Shown here: piece by piece, positions 63,359 through 64,000 of the stretch | How positions within the stretch are numbered: the first letter of the stretch is position 1 | Layout of the letters: every line of letters begins with the position of its first letter | Assembly: GCA_022601135.1 (NCBI GenBank) | Contig: JAHZJB010000064.1 | Location: 1-64,000 of the forward strand | Source of the DNA: Actinomycetes bacterium | Lineage (GTDB): Bacteria > Actinomycetota > Actinomycetes > Mycobacteriales > Mycobacteriaceae | DNA length: 64,000 nucleotides | Direction of reading: 5' to 3' | Notes under the pieces: model-generated | Databases searched by the model: none | Seen by the model: the letters and a program-made list of their open reading frames with translations, nothing else | Told to the model about the DNA's origin: nothing | Position numbers and translations under genes: made by a program

Positions 63359-64000
63359 TTAGGCCTCGACCTCGCTGCGGTCCCCACCCCACAGCGTATG
63401 GAACCGCTTGGCCGGATCGGCGTCGGTGCGGCCATAGGTGTGCGCACCGAAGAAGTCGCGCAATCCCTGTGTCAGGGCAGCCGGCAACCTTTCCGTGCGT
63501 AGCCCGTCGTAGTAGGACAGCGCGGAGCTGAATCCCGGTATCGGGATGCCCAGCTCGGTGGCCATGACCACGACTCGCCGCCAACTGTCGATCGCATTCT
63601 CGACCGCGCTGCGGAAATATGGCGCCACGATCAGCGTGGGCAGATCCGGGTCTTCGTCGAAGGCGTCTTTGATGCGGTTGAGGAATTTCGCTCGGATGAT
63701 GCAGCCGCCGCGCCAGATGGTCGCAAGGTCCCCCGGGGTGATGCCCCAGCCGTATTCCGCCGATCCGGCCTGAATCTGATTGAAGCCTTGAGCGTAGGCG
63801 ACGATCTTGGACGCGTACAACGCTCGGCGAACGTCCTCGGTGAACTGAGCCGAGGCGCTCGGGCCGGATAACGGATTACCGAGCTTGCCCGACGCCAGCC
63901 CTGTCGTCGCTCGGCGTTGGGCCACCGAACCCGACAGCGCTCGAGCGAAAACGGCTTCGGCGATACCGGTGACCGGAACACCCAGATCGAGTGCTGATTT
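63359..64000 (-). CDS. gnd: 6-phosphogluconate dehydrogenase, decarboxylating, C-terminal part (cut by window edge)
   Basis: The last ~214 residues of 6-phosphogluconate dehydrogenase (pentose phosphate pathway; makes ribulose-5-phosphate and NADPH). The frame stays open to base 64000, so the GTG at 63925 in the ORF track is internal. Visible family segments are GWGITPGDLATIWRGGCIIRA, the end of the all-helical domain with PGFSSALSYYDGLRTERLPAALTQGLRDFFGAHTY, and HTLWGGDRSEVEA at the end. The gene continues to the right of the window. Confidence 0.95.
   Translation of the reverse strand, partial: KSALDLGVPVTGIAEAVFARALSGSVAQRRATTGLASGKLGNPLSGPSASAQFTEDVRRALYASKIVAYAQGFNQIQAGSAEYGWGITPGDLATIWRGGCIIRAKFLNRIKDAFDEDPDLPTLIVAPYFRSAVENAIDSWRRVVVMATELGIPIPGFSSALSYYDGLRTERLPAALTQGLRDFFGAHTYGRTDADPAKRFHTLWGGDRSEVEA

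Overview
The window is a high-GC actinobacterial chromosome segment that reads as a Mycolicibacterium-type (environmental, probably rapidly growing) mycobacterium. The evidence is a phthiocerol-type polyketide locus (fadD26/pps/drr/papA5-like), secreted PE-PPE-domain hydrolases, a cutinase-like protein, and a right-hand block whose order matches M. tuberculosis Rv1836c-glcB-Rv1841c-Rv1842c-guaB1-gnd1 (comparison from memory; no search was run).

Region 1 (1-29.7 kb, + strand) is a complex-lipid assembly line. In order it holds the C-terminal part of a MAS-like PKS (cut by the window edge), a FadD26-like fatty acyl-AMP ligase, four modular PKSs (PpsA-like, a PpsC/B-like hybrid, PpsD-like, PpsE-like), the DrrABC exporter and the PapA5 acyltransferase. 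Most junctions are stop/start overlaps or short gaps, as in one long operon. The modules differ from the PDIM line: none of the visible modules has an enoyl reductase, one module has its dehydratase after the ketoreductase, and four of the five ATs carry a methylmalonyl-type VASH motif. The product is therefore probably not classical phthiocerol dimycocerosate but an unsaturated, more heavily methyl-branched relative.

Region 2 (29.7-34.2 kb) carries probable accessory genes: an LCM-type methyltransferase, a flavodoxin-family protein, a DUF2505-like protein, a nitroreductase-family protein, an SDR and an alpha/beta hydrolase.

Region 3 (34.2-48.7 kb) holds three secreted PE-PPE-domain proteins with acidic tails, two paralogous Baeyer-Villiger-type flavin monooxygenases, a P450, a second LCM methyltransferase, a cutinase-like protein, an SDR and an AlkB-type alkane hydroxylase. 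Together these suggest oxidation and ester cleavage of long aliphatic or lipid substrates. A 0.6-kb AT-richer intergenic stretch lies at 46.0-46.6 kb.

Region 4 (48.8-64 kb) is mostly conserved core: an Rv1836c-like VWA protein, malate synthase G, a putative DNA glycosylase, two CBS/DUF21 membrane proteins, GuaB1 and the C-terminal part of 6-phosphogluconate dehydrogenase (cut by the right edge). Two insertions relative to M. tuberculosis are an iron(III) ABC importer preceded by a clear IdeR-like box, and an amidase. Several genes show TANNNT hexamers 6-7 nt before the start codon, the pattern of leaderless mycobacterial transcripts.
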